A stretch of 64,000 bases of DNA from Lysobacterales bacterium (GTDB lineage: Bacteria > Pseudomonadota > Gammaproteobacteria > Xanthomonadales > Marinicellaceae): contig JAGRJR010000006.1 in NCBI GenBank assembly GCA_020442635.1, positions 1-64,000 of the forward strand, read 5' to 3'. Positions 40,780 through 49,494 of this stretch are shown one piece after another. How positions within the stretch are numbered: position 1 is the stretch's first letter; every line of letters starts with the position of its first letter. The notes under the pieces were generated by a model, which had not been told where the DNA came from, did not search any database, and saw only the letters and a list, made by a program, of their open reading frames with translations. Made by a program: the position numbers and the translations under genes.

Positions 40780-43746
40780 CTAAAAGTCATACCTCAAGTT
40801 AAGGAAGTAGGTTCTTCCATACCAATCGTACTGACTGTAGAATGCTGAATTGCCCGCTCTGGTACCACCACCTCGCGATAAAACAGGTGGGTGTTTGTCG
40901 GAAAGATTTCTCACACCCAACACACCCGACCAACCACTGTCGGCAAATTGATACCCTGCAGACAAGGTGTGATAGGAGACACCGCCTGCCCGTACAATCC
41001 TGCGACTAGGAATGCCATTAAAAGTTAAAAACTCAGAGACGCTAGATAAAGTTGAATTATCGCCTTCACCCACATATCTGGTAAACCATGTCACGTACCA
41101 GTCATTGCGTTTAAACTGAACCGATAAATTTCCAGTATGCTTAGGCTCTCCAACAGTTCCATTAAATTCTTGTACTTCATCCTCATCTAACAACACCCGA
41201 GATGATTCTTTCTGATACGTATGTTGTGTGGAAATGTTCAACTCACCCCAAGGAATTTCTGTTGAATAATCAATACGAAGATCATAACCAGAGTTATCCT
41301 GTGAGGCAATGTTAATAAAACTGTCTCTGATATTAGTGACACGTAGATCCAATGGATCTCTATCAAACAAATTACATAACGGATCATTTGGGAAATTTTC
41401 CGAGTTGTAACATTCTCTGACAATTGTGGCTGCACCTAATTGTGATACCTCATCTTCAATTTTGAAATCAAAATAATCCAAAGAAATACTCAAATCAATA
41501 TTCTCCGGTCTCCATACAATGCCCCATACGTTTGATTCGGATGTTTCAGACTCTAAAATTCCAAAACCACCACCAGTTATGGATGTAGCAGAGATGGCGC
41601 CACCAGCGTAATTAGTCGCAAAACCATCAGCTATACAGTTGTCATACTGTGTTTGAGATATGTTACCATCGGCCAGGTTTTGTTCAATTCTGATACAAGG
41701 GTCAACAGCCCTTTGGCTTGGGAATGCTGTTTGGTTGGCCAAAAACAACTCAAACAAGGCCGGAGCACGAAAAGAGGTACCATACGATCCTCTCACTGTA
41801 AACCCACCGCCAATTCTCCAAGATAGACCTGCTTTATAGGTGGTATCTGATCCTGCATCCGGCACATCTGTATATCGAGCAGATAAAGTTAAATTGACCG
41901 CTTCAGCAGCAGGTAAATCAGCCAGTAATGGCATGTCAACCTCGCCAAAAACAGCGTAAGATTCTATGGCTCCTTTGGTAATTCCTGCTGAAGATTGACC
42001 CCACAGATTTCCTGCCAATGTTTGAGGGCCTGGTGTATCTGTGATGCCATCTTTTTGGTACTGAATGCCAAATGCACCTGCAGCATAGCCGCCTTGTATC
42101 TCAAATAAATCGCCTGTGATTGAACCTTCAATGGTGGTCTGATCATACTGGGTATTACCTTTATCCAAACCAAATAGATAAGCCCTATCGGCTGCAGAAA
42201 TATTGCCTGCTAAAAACTGGGGATCCAGCCAAGGCACGTCTCTACATGGTGTACCATTGACTGATGTTACTTGGCCAACACATGAACCAGAAGCAAACCA
42301 CTGGTCAGCGATGGCATCGTTGTAAATGATTTTACGGGTGTAATCACCATCACTCTCTGAGTGTTGTAATGACACATCCCAAAACCAACGATCGCCCTCA
42401 CCAACAAACCCTTTCAACCCAGCTACGAAACGAGAATAATCAACCTCAGTCAATTGTCCTGAGTGATCAGTGATAGCTGTTGGGCTGAACCATTGAGCAC
42501 CAGTCCATCCCTGTGATAATGAGCTGCCGTTTCCTGGGGCGGTTTCACCTGAAAAATTCCAGTTTTCATTATAAATATAAGTCCAAAATTGGCGATAACC
42601 ATTACTCTCTGTTTCGCGACGATTGAGCAAAACTTCAGCATAGCCTTCGACCCGATTAGAAAAAGTATAATTCCCAGTAGCCAACACAGTTGCTTTCGTG
42701 GTTTCAGGTACAAAAGAAACCAAATCTTCAAACGGGTGATCTGCATTCAAAACAGGTGAAGCCGAATTGACTAAGAACCACCCTGGGGGTGTTACAATAT
42801 CTGCTGGGTCCACAGCTGGAGCAATAGGATCAATGTATTGTCCCAAGTTATTATCATAATCAAACTGTGCCAGATTTCCAGTAACATTTCCTCCACCATA
42901 ATCATAGATCCAGACATGGCCCCATGGTAAATCATTACAATGTGGTTTGCCTGTTCTTGGATCAATAAAAGTATTTCTGTTGTTGGTATTTGCTTCAAGA
43001 TAATACCTTTGACCACAGGAAAAATAATCACGGTCACCACGTGCCAATTCTGTTTGTTTATCATAATCGGCTGTAATACGAACACTGCCTTTTGAAAATG
43101 TTTTTCCCCACGAGCCACTGATTCGACTTCTCTCTCCACCAGACTCACTAGGTAAGAAAGTGTTAAATTCTATTGTTCCACCATCTTCTTCTTTGGTAAT
43201 AATATTGATAACACCAGCCACAGCATCAGAACCATACAGTGATGATGCACCATCTTTTAAAATTTCAACCCGCTCTACACCGGACAACGGAATGGCATTA
43301 AAATCAAAAGATGAAACACCGCCTCGGGTGCCAGCGGGTCCAGCTCTTCTGCCATTGAGTAACACCAAAGTTCTATTGGCACCTAAACCTCGAAGAGATA
43401 CCGTTTCGACCCCTTGCCCACCATTGGTAACAAATGCGGTAGAAATGGCAGAGTTTATTTGGGCAGAACCAGAAGCTAAAGTGCTTTCTTGTAACAGTTG
43501 ACCTACGGTGGTTAAACCACGATCTATAGCATCATCAGCTACAATGACTTCAAGTGGGATGGTGTCATTTAATTCGTCACGACGAATTCGGGAACCAGTA
43601 ACAACAATTTTCCCATTATCAACCACGTCCTCTTCTTCATTGGTATTATCTTGGGCTTGAACATTGACAGTGCCAACTGCTAAAACCAAGGCAACCGCTT
43701 GACTCAGGGGATTTAATTTCCAGTTTTTTTTAATATCGTTTTTCAA
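40780..43746 (-). CDS. TonB-dependent outer-membrane receptor
   Basis: Imports a scarce ligand across the outer membrane with energy from TonB. The 988-aa protein has a signal peptide (cleavage near VQAQ, residue 32), a short acidic stretch with IVVTGSRIRRDEL, the plug domain (about 60-185) with VSLRGLGANRTLVLLNGRR and VERVEILKDGASSLYGSDAVAGVINIIT, and a 22-strand barrel ending YFLNLRYDF with the terminal Phe. This type is common for peptides or plant/algal compounds; the ligand is not deducible. The start is a TTG at 43746 with a full AAGGAGGTG Shine-Dalgarno 6 nt before it, and no nearby ATG fits the signal peptide. Confidence 0.93.
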   Translation of the reverse strand: MKNDIKKNWKLNPLSQAVALVLAVGTVNVQAQDNTNEEEDVVDNGKIVVTGSRIRRDELNDTIPLEVIVADDAIDRGLTTVGQLLQESTLASGSAQINSAISTAFVTNGGQGVETVSLRGLGANRTLVLLNGRRAGPAGTRGGVSSFDFNAIPLSGVERVEILKDGASSLYGSDAVAGVINIITKEEDGGTIEFNTFLPSESGGERSRISGSWGKTFSKGSVRITADYDKQTELARGDRDYFSCGQRYYLEANTNNRNTFIDPRTGKPHCNDLPWGHVWIYDYGGGNVTGNLAQFDYDNNLGQYIDPIAPAVDPADIVTPPGWFLVNSASPVLNADHPFEDLVSFVPETTKATVLATGNYTFSNRVEGYAEVLLNRRETESNGYRQFWTYIYNENWNFSGETAPGNGSSLSQGWTGAQWFSPTAITDHSGQLTEVDYSRFVAGLKGFVGEGDRWFWDVSLQHSESDGDYTRKIIYNDAIADQWFASGSCVGQVTSVNGTPCRDVPWLDPQFLAGNISAADRAYLFGLDKGNTQYDQTTIEGSITGDLFEIQGGYAAGAFGIQYQKDGITDTPGPQTLAGNLWGQSSAGITKGAIESYAVFGEVDMPLLADLPAAEAVNLTLSARYTDVPDAGSDTTYKAGLSWRIGGGFTVRGSYGTSFRAPALFELFLANQTAFPSQRAVDPCIRIEQNLADGNISQTQYDNCIADGFATNYAGGAISATSITGGGFGILESETSESNVWGIVWRPENIDLSISLDYFDFKIEDEVSQLGAATIVRECYNSENFPNDPLCNLFDRDPLDLRVTNIRDSFINIASQDNSGYDLRIDYSTEIPWGELNISTQHTYQKESSRVLLDEDEVQEFNGTVGEPKHTGNLSVQFKRNDWYVTWFTRYVGEGDNSTLSSVSEFLTFNGIPSRRIVRAGGVSYHTLSAGYQFADSGWSGVLGVRNLSDKHPPVLSRGGGTRAGNSAFYSQYDWYGRTYFLNLRYDF

Positions 43747-44145
43747 GAAACACCTCCTTTATTTATATTTTAGTAAATTTGTTTTTGCGTAAAAAATTTT
43801 TCATAAAGTTTATCTACGTAATATTTAGTACATCATAGTTCGTATCAAATATCAACATTAATTTTTTGTAAATTTTAATTTTTACAGCTTTATTAGGTGT
43901 TGGAGTAAATACCTCCAATTAATAAAGGTGATGATTTTGGTGAAGTTAAAAGGTTTTTGGGAACGGTGGTATCGTAAGTATATTTGCTCTTACGGTGAGA
44001 GTACCGACATGACAAGAAAGATGGTTTAAAGGAAAAAGGCTACAAATAAGCTGATGATAAAAAAATGGTTCACGTTTTTAATTGAGCTACTGGGGTTTAC
44101 TGACCAAACTTACTACCTAGCAACAGTCTTTCATACCAATCTATT
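43747..44145. other. AT-rich intergenic region upstream of the TonB receptor
   Basis: About 400 bp. It holds the receptor's Shine-Dalgarno, a small hairpin TTGGAG/CTCCAA (43900-43918), and a 32-codon plus-strand frame (43931-44029) preceded by AAAGG and rich in basic and aromatic residues. Nothing supports that frame beyond its start context. No RNA gene is recognised. Confidence 0.4.
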
Positions 44146-44166
44146 ACCCAATATCAATTATTGGGT
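44146..44166 (-). repeat. hairpin over the DUF1287 stop codon
   Basis: ACCCAATA (44146-44153) and TATTGGGT (44159-44166) around TCAAT. No T-run follows, so termination is uncertain. Confidence 0.4.
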
Positions 44167-44729
44167 GTGGTGAATTTGAAATGACCAACAATTTTATGGT
44201 TAAACAACATGTCATTGATTTGAGGGCCCAAGCCAATATTGTGGATAATTTTATAGTTACCGCTTGATGCCAATTGATCACTGACAATGCCAATGTGAGG
44301 CAGATTTGTACCATTAAGCCGCCAGGTAACCAAATCGCCAGGTTGATAATCATGGGGTCTGTCGGTGATTGGCAACACTTTGCCATGTCTTCTGAAATAG
44401 GTTTCTAAATTCGGCACTCTGCGATGGTCAATGTTACTGTCGGGTTTTTTCAGTCCCCAAAGCTGAGGGTAATCAGCAAAATGTGCCTTCATATCCTCAT
44501 GCACCAATTGCTGTAAATCAATACCCAAAGCTCGATAACTGCGAATAATCACATCGGTGCAAACCCCTTTGTTCTCATCTACATCACCCATGGGATAGGC
44601 AATTTTTTGGTAGGAACCGTCATAAACAACAAAGTGATTCAACCGTTCTGTGGCTGCAGCTACTAAACCATTGGCTAAATTATCAGCTTGTACAGTAAAG
44701 GCAAATAACAATAAAAGAAAAAATTTCAT
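44154..44729 (-). CDS. exported DUF1287 (YiJF-like) protein
   Basis: A 191-aa protein with a signal peptide (MKFFLLLLFAFTVQA) from the ATG at 44729; the frame upstream is longer but has no signal. DUF1287 motifs are clear: KGVCTDVIIRSYRALGID with the probable nucleophile Cys, HRRVPNLETYF, YQPGDLVTWRL, and HIGIVSD with the His. The pattern C...H is that of NlpC/P60-like peptidases, so a cell-wall peptidase or amidase role is plausible but not shown. It follows the sulfotransferase at 44791 on the same strand. Confidence 0.88.
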   Translation of the reverse strand: MKFFLLLLFAFTVQADNLANGLVAAATERLNHFVVYDGSYQKIAYPMGDVDENKGVCTDVIIRSYRALGIDLQQLVHEDMKAHFADYPQLWGLKKPDSNIDHRRVPNLETYFRRHGKVLPITDRPHDYQPGDLVTWRLNGTNLPHIGIVSDQLASSGNYKIIHNIGLGPQINDMLFNHKIVGHFKFTTPNN

Positions 44730-44790
44730 AACAATCTTGCAGACACTGAATTGATGCATAAATTCATTAACAATTACCTATTAATGTTTT

Positions 44791-45636
44791 TTATTGTTTG
44801 GAAATTGCCTGACCAGGGTAAAACAGCTGATAAAACCAAGCATATTTGGTTTTAATTTCTTGCACTATTCGTGCTGAAATTTCATGCTGTTTAGGTGGTC
44901 TTATTGCCTGATGGGTTTTGTGTGGATACTTGAAACGGTAATGACTGTCACTTTCATGAGGTTTAACCGTTAAGTTTTGCGGATTGAATCTGAAATCAGC
45001 TACACCGAGCCACTGAAATAACTCAGTCATCACCTCCAAAGGTCGCATTAACATATCCTCAAACAGCACATAATACAAATGTTGTTGAGTCTCAGCAGGA
45101 ATGTCTTGTAAGTCCTGAATCAACTTTAAAGGGCCGCCGACAACCCCTTTGGGCGAAAATAATTTATCGGCGCGCTCAAATGGCGTTAAATTGGCCAAAC
45201 CATCAGGAAAATCCAATAAGGCCGTTTCCCGATGTCTTGATTCTATTGAGCCGCAAATCTGATCGGGGCTTCTGACACAGACCACCATTTTGAAATTCGG
45301 ATCAATGGTTTGCAATAAGGCCAGATCACCCAGCCAGCCACGATTTTTATCTACCACCACATCCAGGTCAGTTTCGGTAAACCAGCCATTAACAAAGCCC
45401 GTCATGGCATTGTGAATACGTTGGTAAGCCAAATCAAACTCCACATCCATCTGTGCCAACATAAACGAATCTTCTGTCAACCCACTCCTGATTCGCTTTA
45501 ATGTGTTAGCCAATGGCGATGAATGACCTGTACTGTATATTTCTGGGTGTTGTGCCAGTAGCTGGCACATCAGGGTGGAACCGGATCTTGGTAATCCCGC
45601 CACATATACGATTGATTTATTGATTTCTGTATTCAT
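44791..45636 (-). CDS. sulfotransferase-family protein coupled to the large surface protein
   Basis: A 281-aa cytosolic protein beginning with the PAPS-binding loop AGLPRSGSTLMCQLL (residues 13-27) and a later VCVRSPDQICGS, which is the 3'-phosphate site. It belongs to the broad sulfotransferase family that includes tyrosyl-protein and glycan enzymes. Its ATG overlaps the stop of the 1111-aa surface protein (TGATG), implying translation from the same mRNA. That makes the surface protein, or the glycans on it, a candidate substrate, although cytosolic sulfation before export would be required. Confidence 0.82.
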   Translation of the reverse strand: MNTEINKSIVYVAGLPRSGSTLMCQLLAQHPEIYSTGHSSPLANTLKRIRSGLTEDSFMLAQMDVEFDLAYQRIHNAMTGFVNGWFTETDLDVVVDKNRGWLGDLALLQTIDPNFKMVVCVRSPDQICGSIESRHRETALLDFPDGLANLTPFERADKLFSPKGVVGGPLKLIQDLQDIPAETQQHLYYVLFEDMLMRPLEVMTELFQWLGVADFRFNPQNLTVKPHESDSHYRFKYPHKTHQAIRPPKQHEISARIVQEIKTKYAWFYQLFYPGQAISKQ

Positions 45637-48600
45637 CAGTATTTGATTTGACTTAATAAAGCGTGTGATAAACCAAAGGGATTCAAATCATGATGATTAG
45701 ACAAACCATCACCATCCCAGTCGCCATTGGGTTGTTTTAGCACCAATGTTTCTTCAAACCAAGCCACTGTACTGATTATCTCAACTTGCTCTGAATCTAT
45801 CGTTAATGACCGCTGCAGAAAATTACAGGCCAACTCATTACAAACTGGCACTTCATTCAAATCAAAAGCATACTTGGCAATAGCTGCAATTATCTGATTC
45901 AAAGCTGGCACCTCAAAACCATCATCAAAAATCCAGTCATCGTCAATCACCCCGCCGGAAACGCTGGGAAAGCCTAGATTGATCCGGTCGTCGCTGTTGC
46001 TCAACTGTATATTAAAAATTTCTGGCCCTTCATATACACCATCCCTAACCGTTGAAAACTCAATCTGTACCTGATTGATGTTAGCAGGCAATGTCGCTGA
46101 ACCCGAGGGTAAAGATCCACCAAAATCTGCAGCATCAACCTGACCGGATACAGCCCAATTAACTGTAGTGTCATAAGGCGTAGCAACATCACGTTCAACC
46201 ACAAACTGTGCAACATCACCTTCTTGTAAATAGTTGTTTTGAGCATTGATGGTTATGGTAGACTGACCAAAACCTTCAATAAAATGATAGTGTAGCCGCT
46301 GGTTGTTATCATCATATACATCAAAAGTGGTATAAAAATTATAACTTGGGTAAAAAGGATCAAACCTGACTTCAACTGTTGTTGACTCATTGGGGCTTAA
46401 GGTCTGGTCATTGATGTTTTGTATAATGGAAAAGTGGGCACCAACTTGATCTAATACCACGCCAGATAGGTTTAAATCCGCTAAACCAATATTTTTTAAT
46501 TCAAAAGTATGATCTACCTGACCACCATTAACTGGCGTATAACCAAACCAAGTATTGTCATGATTGGCAGGTGTATCGTCACCATTGTCGATGATAAAAT
46601 CATTTCCTAAAACTTGTAAAACAGGTGCTTGGGGATTACCTTCAGCCTCAATCAAAAAATCATAAGGCGCTTCATCAGGGTCATTGTTCTGAATAACTAC
46701 AGTTGCCGTATCTGTACCGATTGATGTAGGCGTGAAAGTGATTTCAAAAGTTGTGAAGTTTCCTGGGGAAATGACTGTTTCATTTGGTTGAGAAGTCACA
46801 GTAAATTGTCCAGCGTTATTTTGCAACTCAATTACTGGGTTGCCGCTTAAAATCAGATCACCCAAACCATTGAAGTTATCGATGTAAAATGTGCGGGTAA
46901 TCGTCTGGCCATTTTCTTGAGCTTCACCCAAGTAAGTACCTTCATCTGGAGATGGGGTTATATCGCCATCGGCAATTGGATTGAACGTATCACCATATAA
47001 ATCAATCTCGGGCGATGGCACAATGGCCTCGGCTTGTATCACAAAATCATAAGGGTTTTCGTCAGCATCATTACTGGCAATCGAAACGGTAACAGTGTCA
47101 GTACCTACTGATGCAGGTGCGAATGTCACATCAAATGTCACCGATTGACCCGGTTCAAGTGAGTTGCTGGCAGGCTGTGTTGTGACTGCAAATTGGCTAC
47201 TGTTATTAATCAGTTCCACCACAGGATTCCCTGTCAAGGATAAACCTGCATAGCCATTGATGTTATCGATGGTGAAAGTCTTGGTCACCGTTTCCAATCC
47301 GATCATACTGGCACCAAAATCCGTATCATCCGCCACATCCGGCGTTACATCACCATCGACAATATCAACACCATTGCCGGTAACATTAATATCCGCAATC
47401 GCATCAAGACCAACGCCCTGAATCACAAAGTCATAAGGATTTTCATCAGCATCGTTGCTTTCGATAACAAGGGTTGCGGTGTCTAAACCAATTTGCTGAG
47501 GGGAGAATGCCACCTGGAAGTCTACTGATTGACCACCTAAAACTACCGAACTGGCGGGCTGTTGAATGACTTCGAACTGCAAATTGTTATTATTAGTTAA
47601 ACTCACCAGAGGATTGCCTGTCAACTGAATGGCATGATTACCCAGATTTTCAATGGTAAAGGTTTGGATAGCCTGATTAAAACCAGCCACTTCTTCACCC
47701 ATATCAGTACCGTCAGACAAATCTGGAGTGATATCACCATCAACAATTTCAATGCCATTGCCTGTTATTTGAATTTCCTGATCTGGAGGGCCACATGGGG
47801 TGGTTAAAGAGATTCCATCATCGGGTTGAATTCTGTTTCCTAAATCAAAAATATCATCGTTGTTGTTCGGTTGATTAGGATCGGTATCAGCTGTATTGTT
47901 TATGAATATCACACCACATCCAGTTACTGTAGGCAAAGAATTGGGCATTCCTTGGTTATTACCATTGCTGTTTTGTGTGGTGTGTAAGACAAACAAAGCG
48001 CCGCCCCAGCCTTCGGACTCATATCCAAAATTAACTGTTTTACTAGCATTGTTATTTTCAATAACAACATCACTTATCGTCAAGTAACCTGATCTAATAA
48101 AAATTCCTCCTCCCATACCTGCAGCAAGTACTTTGTAACCACCGAAACCCGAAAGGGAACCTAATCCACCACCTGCTCCGAAACCTCCATCTCCTGATCT
48201 ACCACCACCTAGGTAATTATATCCTCCACCGCCTCCAAATCCGCCATCTCCACCATTATCATTATAACCTTGGCCGCCACCTCCACCAAATCCACCATTC
48301 TGACCAGGTGCACTGTATCCACTGTTTCCTCCTCTTCCAAAAGAGGCATCTTGATTCTGGTAGTTTCCATAACCACCATAACCTCCAGATGTTGAAACAC
48401 CATCAGCAAACAGTCCTCCAGCACCACCAGAACTAGAGCTGCTCCCAAACATTCCTCCTCCTCCATCCCAGAATCCATCCCCACCAATTGCATTTGAACC
48501 AAGAAAATTCGTTTGATTAATAATAACATTTCCATCGTAGACAAATAATGCGCCACCCATTCCGGCTCCCCTGCCACCATTAAAAGAGCCTCCACCCTGC

Positions 48601-48971
48601 GCCAAACCATTTTCAATATCCAAGTTCTGAATAGTCACCTGGCCAGATTTGATGAACAGGGGCCGGAATTGGTTGTTACCATCGATGGTTCTGCGGGTAG
48701 CGTCACTTTGCAGGATGGTATCAGAATCAATCAGGCGTTTCATGACTCCGGTGATGGTGACATCGGTGTTGAGTTCAATGGTGTCAGCGCCCGCGGTGGT
48801 GTTGGCTTGTAAAATGGCCCAACTCAAGGTGTTGGCCACCAAACCTGTACCGTCATCTAATGGTTCTGTCACATTAAAAGTAGCAGCTTGGGTCAGTGGT
48901 GTTGTCAATGCCAAAACAATGGCGTAAGGAAGGGTTTTGGTGTTTTTTGTTAGACTATTGGTGGTTTTCAT
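45636..48971 (-). CDS. large secreted surface protein: Gly-rich beta-helix, four choice-of-anchor-D repeats, Calx-beta, GFE motif
   Basis: A 1111-aa exported protein of unknown role. Signal peptide about 1-29; residues ~30-120 resemble the start of polymorphic-OMP beta-helices (LSWAILQANT). Residues ~125-300 are extremely Gly-rich. From about 397 to 890 four tandem ~120-aa repeats follow the ASPM/Hydin-like choice-of-anchor-D pattern (ITGNGIEIVDGDITPD..., ESNDADENPYDFVI). A Calx-beta-like domain (about 905-1000; YLQEGDVAQFVVERD) comes next. WIFDDGFEVP near residue 1013 is the same motif seen at the C-termini of other exported proteins here, but here ~90 residues follow it, ending in a DWDGDGLSNHHDLNPFG calcium-type loop. 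Confidence 0.85.
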   Translation of the reverse strand: MKTTNSLTKNTKTLPYAIVLALTTPLTQAATFNVTEPLDDGTGLVANTLSWAILQANTTAGADTIELNTDVTITGVMKRLIDSDTILQSDATRRTIDGNNQFRPLFIKSGQVTIQNLDIENGLAQGGGSFNGGRGAGMGGALFVYDGNVIINQTNFLGSNAIGGDGFWDGGGGMFGSSSSSGGAGGLFADGVSTSGGYGGYGNYQNQDASFGRGGNSGYSAPGQNGGFGGGGGQGYNDNGGDGGFGGGGGYNYLGGGRSGDGGFGAGGGLGSLSGFGGYKVLAAGMGGGIFIRSGYLTISDVVIENNNASKTVNFGYESEGWGGALFVLHTTQNSNGNNQGMPNSLPTVTGCGVIFINNTADTDPNQPNNNDDIFDLGNRIQPDDGISLTTPCGPPDQEIQITGNGIEIVDGDITPDLSDGTDMGEEVAGFNQAIQTFTIENLGNHAIQLTGNPLVSLTNNNNLQFEVIQQPASSVVLGGQSVDFQVAFSPQQIGLDTATLVIESNDADENPYDFVIQGVGLDAIADINVTGNGVDIVDGDVTPDVADDTDFGASMIGLETVTKTFTIDNINGYAGLSLTGNPVVELINNSSQFAVTTQPASNSLEPGQSVTFDVTFAPASVGTDTVTVSIASNDADENPYDFVIQAEAIVPSPEIDLYGDTFNPIADGDITPSPDEGTYLGEAQENGQTITRTFYIDNFNGLGDLILSGNPVIELQNNAGQFTVTSQPNETVISPGNFTTFEITFTPTSIGTDTATVVIQNNDPDEAPYDFLIEAEGNPQAPVLQVLGNDFIIDNGDDTPANHDNTWFGYTPVNGGQVDHTFELKNIGLADLNLSGVVLDQVGAHFSIIQNINDQTLSPNESTTVEVRFDPFYPSYNFYTTFDVYDDNNQRLHYHFIEGFGQSTITINAQNNYLQEGDVAQFVVERDVATPYDTTVNWAVSGQVDAADFGGSLPSGSATLPANINQVQIEFSTVRDGVYEGPEIFNIQLSNSDDRINLGFPSVSGGVIDDDWIFDDGFEVPALNQIIAAIAKYAFDLNEVPVCNELACNFLQRSLTIDSEQVEIISTVAWFEETLVLKQPNGDWDGDGLSNHHDLNPFGLSHALLSQIKY

Positions 48972-49092
48972 TGAATTTTAATCCGATTAAAATATGGGCG
49001 TTAAATTGAGTTGTGCAATTATGACTTGAAGTTCAGTGTTTCATTAGACCAGAAAAGCCATACATTCTCAATCAAAATCCAACAGACAAAAA

Positions 49093-49112
49093 AACCAGCC
49101 GATTGGCTGGTT
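49093..49112 (-). terminator. dodecin terminator
   Basis: AACCAGCC, loop GATT, GGCTGGTT with a T7 run on the minus strand, 21 nt past the dodecin stop. Confidence 0.88.
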
Positions 49113-49133
49113 CATTTGGAGCTGTTGAAAGGG

Positions 49134-49337
49134 TTAGTCTTCCAAAACAAATGTTACTTTTAAGGCCACTCGGTATTCTGAAATTTGACCATCTACAACC
49201 ACTACTTTTTGGCTTTCTACCCAAGCGCCTGATACATTTTTCAGCGTCTTGGTTGCTCTTTCAATACCATTTTCTACGGCTTTTTCGAAACTCTTTTTAG
49301 AACTGGCTATTATCTCGGTAACGCGTGCTACACTCAT
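49134..49337 (-). CDS. dodecin (flavin-binding dodecamer)
   Basis: A 67-aa protein that forms a hollow dodecamer storing or buffering flavins. The family pattern is complete: VARVTEIIASSKKSFEKAV helix, then GAWVESQKVVVVDG with the flavin-stacking Trp at about residue 39, and YRVALKVTFVLED. A perfect AAAGGAG Shine-Dalgarno precedes the ATG. Monocistronic. Confidence 0.92.
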   Translation of the reverse strand: MSVARVTEIIASSKKSFEKAVENGIERATKTLKNVSGAWVESQKVVVVDGQISEYRVALKVTFVLED

Positions 49338-49450
49338 GTTGTTCTCCTTTGTTAGAAATGAAAATGTGTATATAGGGTAACAAAGTGCACATTAAGATTC
49401 TATTAGCTGGAGAGATTTGTAACTTTTGTTTTAAATCATGAAGGCACAAA

Positions 49451-49476
49451 AAAACCGGCAATAAGCCGGTTTTTTT
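49451..49476 (-). terminator. terminator of the M2 peptidase gene
   Basis: AAAACCGGC, loop AATAA, GCCGGTTTTTTT, 18 nt past the stop at 49495. Confidence 0.9.
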
Positions 49477-49494
49477 ATCGTTATCTATGGCAGT

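Noticed and set aside
43931..44029. 32-codon plus-strand gene
   Set aside because: Start context AAAGG is tolerable, but there is no homology, no neighbours on that strand and no promoter; reported only as part of the intergenic entry.
48209..48616. 135-aa minus-strand frame and neighbouring frames inside the large surface protein
   Set aside because: An alternative frame of the Gly-rich coding sequence; Gly codons read in another frame give Val/Met/Glu-rich text with no domain.
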